This document shows, one piece after another, positions 34,607 through 43,620 of a stretch of DNA of 64,000 nucleotides. The notes under the pieces were generated by a model that searched no databases, had not been told where the DNA came from, and worked only from the letters and a program-made list of their open reading frames with translations. The first letter of the stretch is position 1, and the number at the start of each line of letters is the position of its first letter. The position numbers and the translations under genes were made by a program. The DNA lies in contig CBDICG010000002.1 in the NCBI GenBank assembly GCA_965277275.1, positions 2,294,001 through 2,358,000 of the forward strand, read 5' to 3'. The stretch is from HLUCCA09 sp965277275. Its GTDB lineage: Bacteria > Pseudomonadota > Alphaproteobacteria > Rhodobacterales > Rhodobacteraceae.

Positions 34607-36160
34607 ATGACAAAGCACCTACTCGCTTCAACCACCGCAATCGCCCTGTGTGTTGCAGCACCGGCACTCGCCAACGACAGCTCAATTGGCCAGATCGGCG
34701 TCGGGAACCTGGCGACCGTGACGCAGATTGACGGCAACGAGGGTGATTCAACCATTACTCAGGATGGCGACAACAACGTGGCGACAGTCGTCCAGGCGGA
34801 GGATCCACTCGGAAGCGTTTCCTTTTCCGTACCGGCAAACGTTTCCATCATCGACCAGCAAGGTGAAAATGCTCTCGCAAGCGTCGACCAGTTCAGCGAG
34901 AACCCGGGCGGCGTTGGGAACACTGCCGATATCGGTCAGAACGCAAGCGGCGAAGTGCCCGTCCCAGGCCTTCTATCTGGTGCAAGCCTGGACGCCAGCA
35001 TCGCTCAAACGGGCGACGGAAACGACTCGTTCATCCGACAGTCGGGTAATCCCGCAGATGATGCAGGCTCGGGCGTCTCTGCAAACAACGATCAGACTGG
35101 TCTGAATAACGCCTCGACGATCACACAGCGCATTGCGGCTGACGACATCGGCCTGCTCTCGGCCACCGACGTTGTCCAGACGGGCAATAACAACAACTCG
35201 AACGTTCGCCAACAAGGCGGCAACTCTTTGGTCACAGTGGCTCAGGATGGCAACGACAACGATTCCGATGTCCAGCAGGGCGGCGGCAGCGGCTCGCGCA
35301 CTGCGATCGTGGAGCAGACGAGTGACAACAGCACCAGCCTCGTAAGCCAAGGCGCGGGTTCTGTGTCTGCGTTTGTGACCCAACAGGGCTCCAACCAGAA
35401 TTCGGAAGTCCGTCAAAGCAACGGCGCGCCAGGTTCGGAGGCGACTGTTGATCAGAGTGGTGCCGACAATACGTCGGTCGTCGTGCAGGAGCGTTTCGAT
35501 TCCGGCACCGATGCAAGAGACGCCGTTGCCAACGTGATGCAGAGCGGCACCAACAATATGAGTGACGTCCTCCAGCAGAACGTGCGCGCCGATGCGATGG
35601 TCACTCAGACGGGTGATGATGGCACCAGCGACATCGACCAGACCGACGGTGAGGATGTTATGGCTGAACTCATCCAAGGCGGCATGGGCAACAGCAGCAC
35701 CATCGCTCAATCGGGTGATGGTCAAGACGCCACCGTGACTCAAACTGGAACGGACGATGTCAGCAGTGTCACGCAGTCTGGAGACGCCAACTTCGCGATA
35801 GTCAACCAGCTCCTCGGCATGAACAACATGAGCACCATCACGCAAGATGGGACCACCCTTTCAGCGGATGTTACGCAGACCGGCACGAATGGCATGAGCA
35901 CTATCATGCAGTCCGGCGTCGACAGCTCTGCGATCTTGACCCAGGAAGGTGACATGAACGTCAACATGATCACACAGAGCGGGAACTTGCAGTCTGCATC
36001 TGTGACCCAGGAGACGGACGACAACACGAGCACCATCACCCAAAGCGATGGCGGCGGCATTGGCGGCAACATCGCGACCGTAACTCAAGTGGTTACGAAC
36101 GGGAACACGTCGACGGTGACCCAGTCCGGAACCGGCAACATCGCCACGGTGATGCAGTAA
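34607..36160 (+). CDS. Long curlin-repeat protein (major curlin-like)
   Basis: 517 residues, ATG at 34607 with GAGGA upstream. A signal peptide (LLASTTAIALCVAAPALA) is followed by more than 20 imperfect units of the form S-x-I-x-Q-x-G-x-x-N-x-A/S-x-V-x-Q (e.g. STIAQSGDGQDATVTQTG), the amyloid-forming strand pattern of CsgA/CsgB. E. coli CsgA has five repeats in about 150 residues, so this is an unusually long subunit. It should be secreted through CsgG and polymerise on the surface. It ends exactly on a repeat (NIATVMQ), as curlins do. Confidence 0.92.
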   Translation: MTKHLLASTTAIALCVAAPALANDSSIGQIGVGNLATVTQIDGNEGDSTITQDGDNNVATVVQAEDPLGSVSFSVPANVSIIDQQGENALASVDQFSENPGGVGNTADIGQNASGEVPVPGLLSGASLDASIAQTGDGNDSFIRQSGNPADDAGSGVSANNDQTGLNNASTITQRIAADDIGLLSATDVVQTGNNNNSNVRQQGGNSLVTVAQDGNDNDSDVQQGGGSGSRTAIVEQTSDNSTSLVSQGAGSVSAFVTQQGSNQNSEVRQSNGAPGSEATVDQSGADNTSVVVQERFDSGTDARDAVANVMQSGTNNMSDVLQQNVRADAMVTQTGDDGTSDIDQTDGEDVMAELIQGGMGNSSTIAQSGDGQDATVTQTGTDDVSSVTQSGDANFAIVNQLLGMNNMSTITQDGTTLSADVTQTGTNGMSTIMQSGVDSSAILTQEGDMNVNMITQSGNLQSASVTQETDDNTSTITQSDGGGIGGNIATVTQVVTNGNTSTVTQSGTGNIATVMQ

Positions 36161-36173
36161 TCGCGTGACCTGG

Positions 36174-36203
36174 CCCTGCCCGCGATGTGCGGGCGGGGTT
36201 TCT
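36174..36203 (+). terminator. Stem-loop after the first curlin gene
   Basis: A 10-bp stem (CCCTGCCCGC with GCGGGCGGGG, one G-T pair), loop GATGT, then TTTCTC. It could be a partial terminator that sets the ratio of curlin subunits. Confidence 0.7.
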
Positions 36204-36231
36204 CCTGTGTTTCTTTTGAAAGGATAGGGTC

Positions 36232-37464
36232 ATGACACGTACCCTTACGACGACGACGGCGCTCGCGCTCGTCCTTGCGACGTCCGCCTACGCCAACGAC
36301 AGCACCATCAGCCAGATCGGCGCCACGAACTTTGCGACTGTCGATCAGACCGGCGGCAACAACGGCACATCCAACGTCAACCAGACCGGCAGCGATGATT
36401 TCGCCTCGGTCACCCAGTCCGACGGTCCGGGTGGCTCGAACAATGCGGACATCGATCAGCTTGGTGGTTCCGGAGTTCAAACCGCGACCATCACGCAGTC
36501 AAACGGTTCCACGGGCGGTTCGAGCGCGACCGTCGGGACTCCGGGTGGGCCGACCAACAACGCAACCATCCTGCAGGACTCTGTGCAGGGGGGTAATGAG
36601 GCGGTCATCGATCAGGATGGCGACGGGAACTCTGCGTGGGCCCAACAGGGACCGGGCGCGGCATTCAACGTCTTCCCGCCGTTTGGTGGCGGTCCCACGA
36701 CGCCGGGCGACATTACCAACAGCTTCTCCATCATCGATCAGAATGGCTCGTCCAACATGGCGACCACAATGCAGATCGTCGGATCCAATGGTGGTGACAA
36801 CAATCTCGCCGATATCCTTCAGTCCGGTACAAGCAACGAAGCAGCTATCAAGCAGGGCACCGGCGCGATCAACTCTGTGTGGTTCATCCCCAATCCGGCT
36901 TCCAACGACAACAATAACACTGCCTTCATCACGCAAAGCGGCGTCGGCAACTTCTCCGACGTGGAGCAAGGCGGCGAGTCCGGTAGTGCGTCCTCGACCC
37001 AGGGCGGAAACGATAACGAGTCGACCATCGTTCAATCCGGGGGCCTTTCGGGCCTTGGGAACTCCGCAAACGCCGTGCAGTCCGGCGATCGCAATACCAG
37101 CACCATTGTCCAGAGCTCGTCCGATGGCGATCTGCCGGGTGTTCCGGCAGGTACAACGGCCGAGGTGTTCCAGGACGGAAACGACAACAACAGCATGATC
37201 ACGCAGCGTCCGCTGGGCGGTCACTTTGCTGACGTTTCTCAGGTTGGCGATATGCTGACGAGCACCATCACTCAGGACGGTCTGCTCAACACATCGCTGG
37301 TCACTCAGGAACTGGCCAACAACACCAGCACGATCGAGCAGAACGGCGGCGGCATCGTCGATCCGCTGTTCAACCTGGCAGAGGTCAACCAGGTCGCAAC
37401 CGCGGGCAACACGTCCTTCGTGTCGCAGAGCGGTGCGTTCAACGTCTCGACGGTGAACCAGTAA
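36232..37464 (+). CDS. Second long curlin-repeat protein
   Basis: 410 residues, ATG at 36232. A signal peptide (LALVLATSAYA) is followed by N-D-S-T-I-S-Q-I-G, the same opening as the first curlin. Repeat units of the S-x-I/V-x-Q type are interrupted by Gly/Pro-rich stretches (NVFPPFGGGPTTPGD). It ends in FNVSTVNQ. It is probably a second fibre subunit of different composition and is tandem to the first, 71 bp downstream. Confidence 0.9.
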   Translation: MTRTLTTTTALALVLATSAYANDSTISQIGATNFATVDQTGGNNGTSNVNQTGSDDFASVTQSDGPGGSNNADIDQLGGSGVQTATITQSNGSTGGSSATVGTPGGPTNNATILQDSVQGGNEAVIDQDGDGNSAWAQQGPGAAFNVFPPFGGGPTTPGDITNSFSIIDQNGSSNMATTMQIVGSNGGDNNLADILQSGTSNEAAIKQGTGAINSVWFIPNPASNDNNNTAFITQSGVGNFSDVEQGGESGSASSTQGGNDNESTIVQSGGLSGLGNSANAVQSGDRNTSTIVQSSSDGDLPGVPAGTTAEVFQDGNDNNSMITQRPLGGHFADVSQVGDMLTSTITQDGLLNTSLVTQELANNTSTIEQNGGGIVDPLFNLAEVNQVATAGNTSFVSQSGAFNVSTVNQ

Positions 37465-37475
37465 CCAACCCTGCG

Positions 37476-37504
37476 CCTCGCCCGGAAACGGGCGGGGTGT
37501 CTTA
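37476..37504 (+). terminator. Stem-loop after the second curlin gene
   Basis: A 9-bp stem (CCTCGCCCG with CGGGCGGGG) closed by a GAAA tetraloop, followed by TGTCTT. It is very like the stem-loop after the first curlin gene, so the two may have the same role in transcript processing or partial termination. Confidence 0.65.
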
Positions 37505-37701
37505 CCCGGGCGTCCGCTTGGCGGGTGTCCTGCCGGGGGAGGGGTGTTGTCGGAACGGGCCACACCTCTCTTCCAACCGGCGCCACGGATCACCATATCG
37601 TTTGTGACGGGCGCCCTGTCTTTGGTATGATTTCCCGGCGGGACACGCGCCCGCCCGCAGCGCGGCCGATGCACTGCCCCTCGCGATCCAAGAGTGACAT
37701 G

Positions 37702-38355
37702 ATGAAACGCACAGTCCTCCTCTCCCTTCTTGCGACGGCGCTTTCCGCCGGGCCGATGCTCGCCAGCGACAACGTTGCCCAGATCACGCAGGATGTCGCC
37801 GCCAACTCCGCCACCATCGACCAGACGGAGGCTGCGGGCGGCGAGGTGACTGTCGAGCAGATCGGCGCGGAGAACTCCACCGTCGTGACGGATGTCGGCA
37901 CCGAGAGCGCCCTGCTCGTCGATCAGCGGGGCGAGGCACAGAGCGCGTTTGTCCGCCTGAGCGGCGTCAACAACCAGGGCGAGCTGAGCCAGGCCGGTGA
38001 ACGCAACATCGCCGATCTTGCGATCTCGGGCGAGGTGAACACCTTCTCCATCAGCCAGTCGACCACGCCGAACACGCGCCACGTCAACGGCAACGAAGTG
38101 GTGCTGGAACAGGCCGGGTTCGGAAACACCGCGCTGCAGACGCAGATCGGACGCGACAATCAGATGACCCTGCGCCAGAACGGTGTGTCGAACCATGCCG
38201 ACCTTCTTCAGGATGGTGACAGCAATATCATGACACTGGAGCAGTTCGGCGATCAGAACTCGGCCAGCTTGCAGCAATTCGGCTTCTCGGCGCCGTCGAT
38301 CTCGATCACGCAGACCGGCGGGATGTCTGTGCAGATCACCCAGACCGGTCAGTAA
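37702..38355 (+). CDS. csgB: CsgB-like minor curlin / nucleator candidate
   Basis: 217 residues from the ATG at 37702 (an ATG at 37699 is equivalent). Signal peptide (VLLSLLATALSAGPMLA), then curlin-type repeats with Q-x-G-x-x-N spacing (NTALQTQIGRDNQMTLRQNG, SNIMTLEQFGDQNSASLQQ). The size and position after the long curlins fit the nucleator CsgB, but the repeats alone do not separate CsgA from CsgB. Confidence 0.8.
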   Translation: MKRTVLLSLLATALSAGPMLASDNVAQITQDVAANSATIDQTEAAGGEVTVEQIGAENSTVVTDVGTESALLVDQRGEAQSAFVRLSGVNNQGELSQAGERNIADLAISGEVNTFSISQSTTPNTRHVNGNEVVLEQAGFGNTALQTQIGRDNQMTLRQNGVSNHADLLQDGDSNIMTLEQFGDQNSASLQQFGFSAPSISITQTGGMSVQITQTGQ

Positions 38356-38359
38356 CGGG

Positions 38360-38779
38360 ATGCAGGCAAAGCGCGTCTCTGCCCTTTGCTTGCTGGCCAC
38401 GGCGGCCCTGCTTCCGGGCACGGCCCTCGCCCAGAGCGGGAGCGATGCATCCCGCGTCGAACAGATCGGGCCGACTGAATCCGCCCCGACGGTTGTCGAG
38501 GAGATCGACAGCGCCACGCTGCCCGCGCGTGTGGCGCGACCACCGACCCCCCAGAGCGACGATCCGTGTGACGCCCCGCGCGAGAGCCAGAGCCCGGATG
38601 TGGCGGCGGCCTGCGAGGAGGCGGAGCGCTTCTTGCTGCTGAACAGGCGCCCTAAGGTCGGTCAGGACAGCGTCGTCGTGCGAGATGAGGGTGTCTTCAT
38701 CCGCATTGAATCGAAGGATGGGTCGTCGGAAATCAACCTCGGAACGGGTGTGCCGAGCTTACGCAATTCAACGAGATAG
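38360..38779 (+). CDS. Unknown exported protein in the curli operon
   Basis: 139 residues, ATG at 38360, only 4 nt after the CsgB-like stop. A signal peptide (LCLLATAALLPGTALA) is clear. The mature part has two Cys (DPCDAPRES and AAACEEAERF) that could form a disulphide, a Pro/Asp-rich start and a C-terminal strand-rich segment (VGQDSVVVRDEGVFIRIE). I do not recognise the family. Its position between the nucleator and csgH, with 9 nt to csgH, makes it a probable curli accessory factor in the periplasm. Confidence 0.8.
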   Translation: MQAKRVSALCLLATAALLPGTALAQSGSDASRVEQIGPTESAPTVVEEIDSATLPARVARPPTPQSDDPCDAPRESQSPDVAAACEEAERFLLLNRRPKVGQDSVVVRDEGVFIRIESKDGSSEINLGTGVPSLRNSTR

Positions 38780-38788
38780 GAACGCGCC

Positions 38789-39154
38789 ATGAAGGGTCTT
38801 CTGGGATTATTCTCCGCCATCGGTCTGATTGCGACAACGGCGCTCGCCAACGAGGACAAGGGCGCCTGGGTCGACGCGACGCGTGACGGGAACATGGTGC
38901 GCCTCGAAGTGTTCGCGGCGCTGCAGGCGGGGGAAGGCGGACGCTACGAACTGACCGCCACCAAGCAGGGCACGAGCGGTCGGTCGATGAACCGCCAGGC
39001 CGGGAATGTCCCTGTATCCGATGGCTCAGCCCGTGGTCCGATCAGCACATCGAGTTTCTCGGTGGAGCGCGGCGCGACGCTGGAGGTCGAGCTCCGGGTC
39101 GTAAGTGCGTCCGGCGAGGTCTATGAGGATGTCGTCTCGATCGTCGGGGAGTAG
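38789..39154 (+). CDS. csgH: Curli assembly chaperone CsgH
   Basis: 121 residues, ATG at 38789. A signal peptide (GLFSAIGLIATTALA) leads to a small beta-sandwich (VRLEVFAALQAGEGGRYELTA, GPISTSSFSVERGATLEVEL). This fits CsgH, the alphaproteobacterial counterpart of CsgC, a periplasmic inhibitor of premature curlin polymerisation. It is the last gene of the operon. Confidence 0.85.
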   Translation: MKGLLGLFSAIGLIATTALANEDKGAWVDATRDGNMVRLEVFAALQAGEGGRYELTATKQGTSGRSMNRQAGNVPVSDGSARGPISTSSFSVERGATLEVELRVVSASGEVYEDVVSIVGE

Positions 39155-40046
39155 GCTCGGCTCCACGCGGGCGGCGTCTCGTCCGAGGGCTGCGCCTGGA
39201 TTGCAGCCCGGCCCACAGCTCTCTCGCCCAATCTGTGCGACGGATACGCGATTGGCGTGCGGATGCAGCGGGGGTCAGCCCGATCCCGAACGCGGTTTCC
39301 CGATTGGCAACAAGGCGCGCCCGAGCGCGGGAAAATCCCTTTGCGCTGCGCGATGGTCCTAAGGGCATAGGGAGCAAAGAGGCGACCCGTTGCATACTGG
39401 CCTACTCTCCGCCCCGACGCGCCTCGCGTGCCCGCTTTTTGCCGGATCAGGCGCATCTGCCGCGACTGATCCGGGCGACAGCAAGTGACACGGCAACGCA
39501 GTGGCGGACACCCCGTGCGCCCGCTTTCGCCAGCCTCCCCCGTTCACGGGCGAGCGTGGTCCATCGTGGGCTTGCCCACCACCAACGTGCCTTCGTAGCC
39601 TTCGCAAGGGGCGCAACGAACTACGCGCGCATCCCTCTCTGACCGCCTCCGACCGTCGCTTCCGCCCATCGCGCTGTGTCGCAGATCATCGAGCCTGCGC
39701 TCGGAATGCACCGCACGAAAGCCGCGCGCCGCGTGCCAAAACGCGGGGCGCGCGCATCTCTGCGCATCTGCTGGCGGATCGATGCCGACGCCTCGCGGCC
39801 GCAAGCGCTTGTATGTTGGGGCCTTCATGACCTTTGCCCATTGCTGCCACGTTTTGTCCATATCCGGATGCTCATGATCCTGCCTACAACGCTTGGGGAG
39901 GCGACTATGCTGCACAGAAGGCTGCCACTTCTGGTATCTCTGAACTTGCAGGCAAGGCCCGTCTTTCGGCACCGCGGATGCGATGCCGGAGCCGTAAGAA
40001 TTTCGGCCGTCAGCGCGATTGCGACCAACAGCATGAGGCGACCGAT
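39155..40046. other. 892-bp region without a convincing gene
   Basis: Open frames up to about 190 codons exist on both strands, but they are rich in Arg and Pro and start or stop at unrelated points. No hairpin with T-run was found right after csgH. The last 200 bp should hold the promoter of the serralysin-like gene. Confidence 0.45.
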
Positions 40047-42503
40047 ATGAGTCTATTTCAGGCCGCACCACACCGGAGCATTTCCGACGCCGTGGCAGAT
40101 CTCTGGCAATCACCGCCGGACGCCCTGAGCAGCTTCACGGCTGCTGGGGCCCTTATGAGAATCCCGGACGATCTGGCCGTCGTGTCGTCCGCCAACCTCG
40201 CAGACATGGATCTTGTCGCCCATCCGGGGGGATGCGGCTGCTTTGGCTGCGGCGTGCGCGATGACGACGAGGGCGCCGGAACCGGGCCTGTCCTGGTGTC
40301 TTCGAGCCTGCAGGCGGCCTCGCTTCAGGATCTGGCCGACTACTTGCGCGAGGGCTACTGGTCCGACTCCAACTGGTACTCTTTCAACTGGAACATGACC
40401 GGGTCGGGCAGCAACTCCAATTCCGGTGAACTCCTCTATAATCTGAGCGGGTACGACTTTTCCGATGAGATCTACGATCGGGAAGACACGAACGGGATCT
40501 CGAATGCGCGCAAGGAACTTGTGCGCGACAGTTTCGATCTGTTTGAAGAGGTCTTGGGGATCAACTTCACCGAGACGACGTCGCAGGACCCGAGCGACGT
40601 GGATTTCTTCTTCTCGGATAACGACGGTGGAGCCTACGCCTCGACGTGGATCAACACGTCGTCGGGTACAAGCTCTATCAGTTTCGTCAACGTCGCCGCG
40701 GACTGGAGCGGAAGCACGTCGACCTTCGACGACTACACGCTGCAAACCATCCTGCACGAGATCGGTCATGCGCTCGGCCTGGGACACCAGGGGAACTACA
40801 ACGGCTCGGCCGGGTATCCGGGCAACGCAAAGTTTGCCAACGATTCCTGGCAGGCGTCCATGATGTCGTATTTCTCACAGAGCGAGAACTCGACGATCCC
40901 CGCCGACCGCGAGTTCCTCCAGACGCCGATGTCGGTGGACTGGCTGGCCCTCGAAGAGATGTACGGCGATCAGAGCTTCGGTGGCACGACCTTTGGGCTT
41001 CAGAATGCCTTCGAGGGCGATACGGTCTACGGGTTCAACACGAATATCAGCGCGTCTGTCAGCGAGATCTGGGCCCTCTTCGCCGACTACGCGGATCGGA
41101 CCGCCTCGACGATTGTCGACGGCGGCGGAAGGGATACGCTGGATTTCAGCGGCTATTCCGAGAACCAGCGCATCGACCTGCGGCCATCGTCGACCAACTC
41201 GACGACGCCCGTCTCGTCCGATGTCGGCGGCCGGGTCGGGAACCTGACGATTGCCGTGGGAACGGTCATCGAAAACGCTGTAACGGGCTCGGGTGACGAC
41301 ACGATCACCGGCAACGACGCGGATAACCTGATCGTTGCGAATGGCGGCGACGACACCATCGCGGGTGGTCTGGGCGATGACACGATCGAAGGTGGCGGCG
41401 GGACGGACACGCTTGTGCTCGGCGCAGACCTCGAGTCGACGTCCATCTCGCAGCAATCTGCCGACAGGTGGATCTTCTCGCTGGAAGGCGGGACGCGGTA
41501 CGACGCAAGCTCCGTGGAGTTCGTACAGTTTACCGACACGACGGTTGCTGTCGACGATCTCGAGGAAACCGGGGATGTCGAGGAGCCGGAGCCCGTTCTC
41601 CCGGGCGATGCCCTCACCGACTTCACGGATGACGGCACCAGCGACGTGCTTTGGCGCGACGGCGCGTCCGGGCGCACCGGCTACTGGGAAATGGATGGCG
41701 GAGCGCGCACGTGGAACGAAGTCGGCACCGTCACCACGGCATGGGACATCGTGGGTTCGGGCAACTTCTCGGGCAGCAGCGCAGATGACGTTCTTTGGCG
41801 CAACACTGAGACGGGCCGGACCGGCTACTGGGAGATGGACGATGGCGACTTCACCTTTGTCCAGCTCTCGACTGTCGGCCTGAATTGGGATGTCTTCGGT
41901 GTCGGCGACTTCGACGGCAACGAACAGGATGACATCCTGTGGAGAGATACCGATTCCGGTCGGGTCGGATACTACCGGATGGAGAACGGCAATTTCACCT
42001 GGACCCCGCTCTCGACCGTCTCCGAGACCTGGCAGATTGTCGGCACCGGTGACTTCGACGGAAACGGTCAGGATGACATTCTTTGGCGCGACACCGCCAC
42101 GGGTCGGACCGGATACTACGAGATGGACGGCAGCGAGTTCTCCTGGAACGAGCTTGCGACTGTCGATCTCGACTGGAAGGTCGTTGGCACCGGCGATTTC
42201 AATGGCGATGGCGAGGCCGATATCCTCTGGCGCAACACCGAATCCGGGCGCAATGGCTATTGGGAAATGACGGATGGCGACTTCGCGTGGAGAGAGATTT
42301 CCGGCGCGAGCGGCAACTGGGAAGTCGCGGCAACGGGCGACTACTCCGCCGACGGGAGCGACGACATCCTGTGGCGCGACACGAACTCCGGCCGGACCGG
42401 TTACTGGGACGTCGACGGATCGTCCACATCATGGACAGAGTTGGGCGTTGTCGGCCTGAACTGGGATGTCGAGGGAACCGCACCGGATCCGTGGTGGGTC
42501 TAG
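40047..42503 (+). CDS. Serralysin-like M10 metalloprotease with RTX and FG-GAP-like repeats
   Basis: 818 residues from the ATG at 40047 (TGAGGCG upstream). The zinc motif ILHEIGHALGLGHQG supplies His237, His241 and His247 with Glu238, followed by the Met-turn SMMSYF. RTX calcium repeats follow (GSGDDTITGNDADN, NGGDDTIAGGLGDDTIEGG). From about residue 530 there are six or seven roughly 45-residue repeats with DDILWRDTATGRTGYYEM and the FG-GAP/VCBS-like calcium loop DFDGNGQDD. There is no N-terminal signal peptide; RTX proteases normally leave by type I secretion. No T1SS genes are in the window. Confidence 0.93.
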   Translation: MSLFQAAPHRSISDAVADLWQSPPDALSSFTAAGALMRIPDDLAVVSSANLADMDLVAHPGGCGCFGCGVRDDDEGAGTGPVLVSSSLQAASLQDLADYLREGYWSDSNWYSFNWNMTGSGSNSNSGELLYNLSGYDFSDEIYDREDTNGISNARKELVRDSFDLFEEVLGINFTETTSQDPSDVDFFFSDNDGGAYASTWINTSSGTSSISFVNVAADWSGSTSTFDDYTLQTILHEIGHALGLGHQGNYNGSAGYPGNAKFANDSWQASMMSYFSQSENSTIPADREFLQTPMSVDWLALEEMYGDQSFGGTTFGLQNAFEGDTVYGFNTNISASVSEIWALFADYADRTASTIVDGGGRDTLDFSGYSENQRIDLRPSSTNSTTPVSSDVGGRVGNLTIAVGTVIENAVTGSGDDTITGNDADNLIVANGGDDTIAGGLGDDTIEGGGGTDTLVLGADLESTSISQQSADRWIFSLEGGTRYDASSVEFVQFTDTTVAVDDLEETGDVEEPEPVLPGDALTDFTDDGTSDVLWRDGASGRTGYWEMDGGARTWNEVGTVTTAWDIVGSGNFSGSSADDVLWRNTETGRTGYWEMDDGDFTFVQLSTVGLNWDVFGVGDFDGNEQDDILWRDTDSGRVGYYRMENGNFTWTPLSTVSETWQIVGTGDFDGNGQDDILWRDTATGRTGYYEMDGSEFSWNELATVDLDWKVVGTGDFNGDGEADILWRNTESGRNGYWEMTDGDFAWREISGASGNWEVAATGDYSADGSDDILWRDTNSGRTGYWDVDGSSTSWTELGVVGLNWDVEGTAPDPWWV

Positions 42504-43051
42504 CGCGGTCAGCGTGAAGTGAGGGCGGCGCGCCCGCACGTGACGTGCCGTCGCGCCGCCCTCGACCCACCGCCAGCTGTCATACGTCGCCGCGAGCCTC
42601 TCGGGCAGCGCCGAGGCGTCTTTCCCGCACGTTGCTCCTAAGGGAGGGGATCGCGTCGAAGTGCGCCTTGCGAACAGGCAGCCACATCGCATCTTCCCCT
42701 GCGCCCTGCGCCCTGCGCCCTGCGCCCTGCGCCCTGCGCCCTGCGCCCTGCGCCCTGCGCCCTGCGCCCTGCGCCCTGCGCCCTGCGCCCTGCGCCCTGC
42801 GCCCTGCGCCCTGCGCCCTGCGCCCTGCGCCCTGCGCCCTGCGTCGCCATCCTGCCGCTCGACACGCCTTTGGGCCGCAAGCGTGAGATCGACCGATCCT
42901 CCAGCGACGCAGATAACAGCGACCTGTGCGGTCTTGCCCTTCAGTACTCTGTTGCGCCGCCCGGCCTGCGCCATCTCCCTCGCGCCCCGCAATGATCGGG
43001 ACCGGAACGGGCGGGCCATGAAAGCGGTCCCGCCCGTCGCTTGGCGCATCC
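42504..43051. other. Intergenic region dominated by a 7-bp tandem repeat
   Basis: 548 bp between convergent genes, containing 21 perfect copies of CCCTGCG at 42697-42843. Because 7 is not a multiple of 3, every frame across it is open and gives APCALRP-type peptides. None is a credible gene. Confidence 0.6.
42697..42843. repeat. 21 perfect copies of a 7-bp tandem repeat
   Basis: CCCTGCG is repeated 21 times without a mismatch over 147 bp. Such perfection implies recent slippage and probable length variation between cells. It lies between the stop of the serralysin-like gene and that of the DUF1772 gene, not within a promoter I can recognise. Confidence 0.97.
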
Positions 43052-43561
43052 TCAGAGGGGCTGCGCATGGGTCCGTGCCACCCACAAAAGCCCGAAGAGC
43101 AGCAGCGCGGCGGAGGCGGCACAGGCCGCTGTCCGAACGGAGTTCCAGAACGTCCAGACGGGGACATACTTGTGGACCCAGTATTCCTGCGCGGCCTCTG
43201 AAGCGGCGTCCATGCCGGCAAGGGCTTCGTTCATCGGAACGTTGAACAGGACCGTCACGCCAAAGCAGCCAAACAGGTAGGTCAGGCCCGCCATCATGAT
43301 GAGTGTCCCCGCAGGCCCGCCCAAAACGAGCGCCCCATAGCCCGCGAAGACAAGCGAAAGGGCTGCCATTCCGAGAAAGAGCGCCATGAAGATCCAGCGA
43401 AATACCTCGCGGTTGATCGCCTGCATCGCTTCGAGCCCGCCATGCCCGCCCGTCGTGGCGAGCGAGCGCATCACGAAGTCCGAAAACGCGAGGAAGGCGC
43501 CGCCGATCAAGGCATAGCTCACAACGGCACCGTGCAAGAGTAGAAAGACTCCCGAGACCAT
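43052..43561 (-). CDS. DUF1772 (anthrone oxygenase-like) membrane protein
   Basis: 169 residues from the ATG at 43561, which has AGGAGGGA upstream; a 51-nt longer frame lacks a good site. Four hydrophobic segments, with FSDFVMRSLAT, AMQAINREVFRWIFM and FNVPMNEALA as in DUF1772 proteins. Some family members act as anthrone oxygenases. It starts 60 bp after the NmrA-like gene and may share its transcript. Confidence 0.88.
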   Translation of the reverse strand: MVSGVFLLLHGAVVSYALIGGAFLAFSDFVMRSLATTGGHGGLEAMQAINREVFRWIFMALFLGMAALSLVFAGYGALVLGGPAGTLIMMAGLTYLFGCFGVTVLFNVPMNEALAGMDAASEAAQEYWVHKYVPVWTFWNSVRTAACAASAALLLFGLLWVARTHAQPL

Positions 43562-43620
43562 CTCCGTCCCTCCTTGGAAGGGGAGCGGCAGCAACCTGCC
43601 GTCTCCCGCCATTGATTGGG

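Noticed and set aside
36499..38517. A 672-codon minus-strand frame opposite the curlin genes
   Set aside because: Curlin repeats on the plus strand with signal peptides explain the region; the antisense frame has no family features.
39544..40113. A 189-codon minus-strand gene after csgH
   Set aside because: Irregular composition, no domain, and it runs into the antisense of the serralysin-like gene start.
42697..42843. CRISPR array
   Set aside because: The repeat unit is 7 bp with no spacers, so it is a simple tandem repeat.
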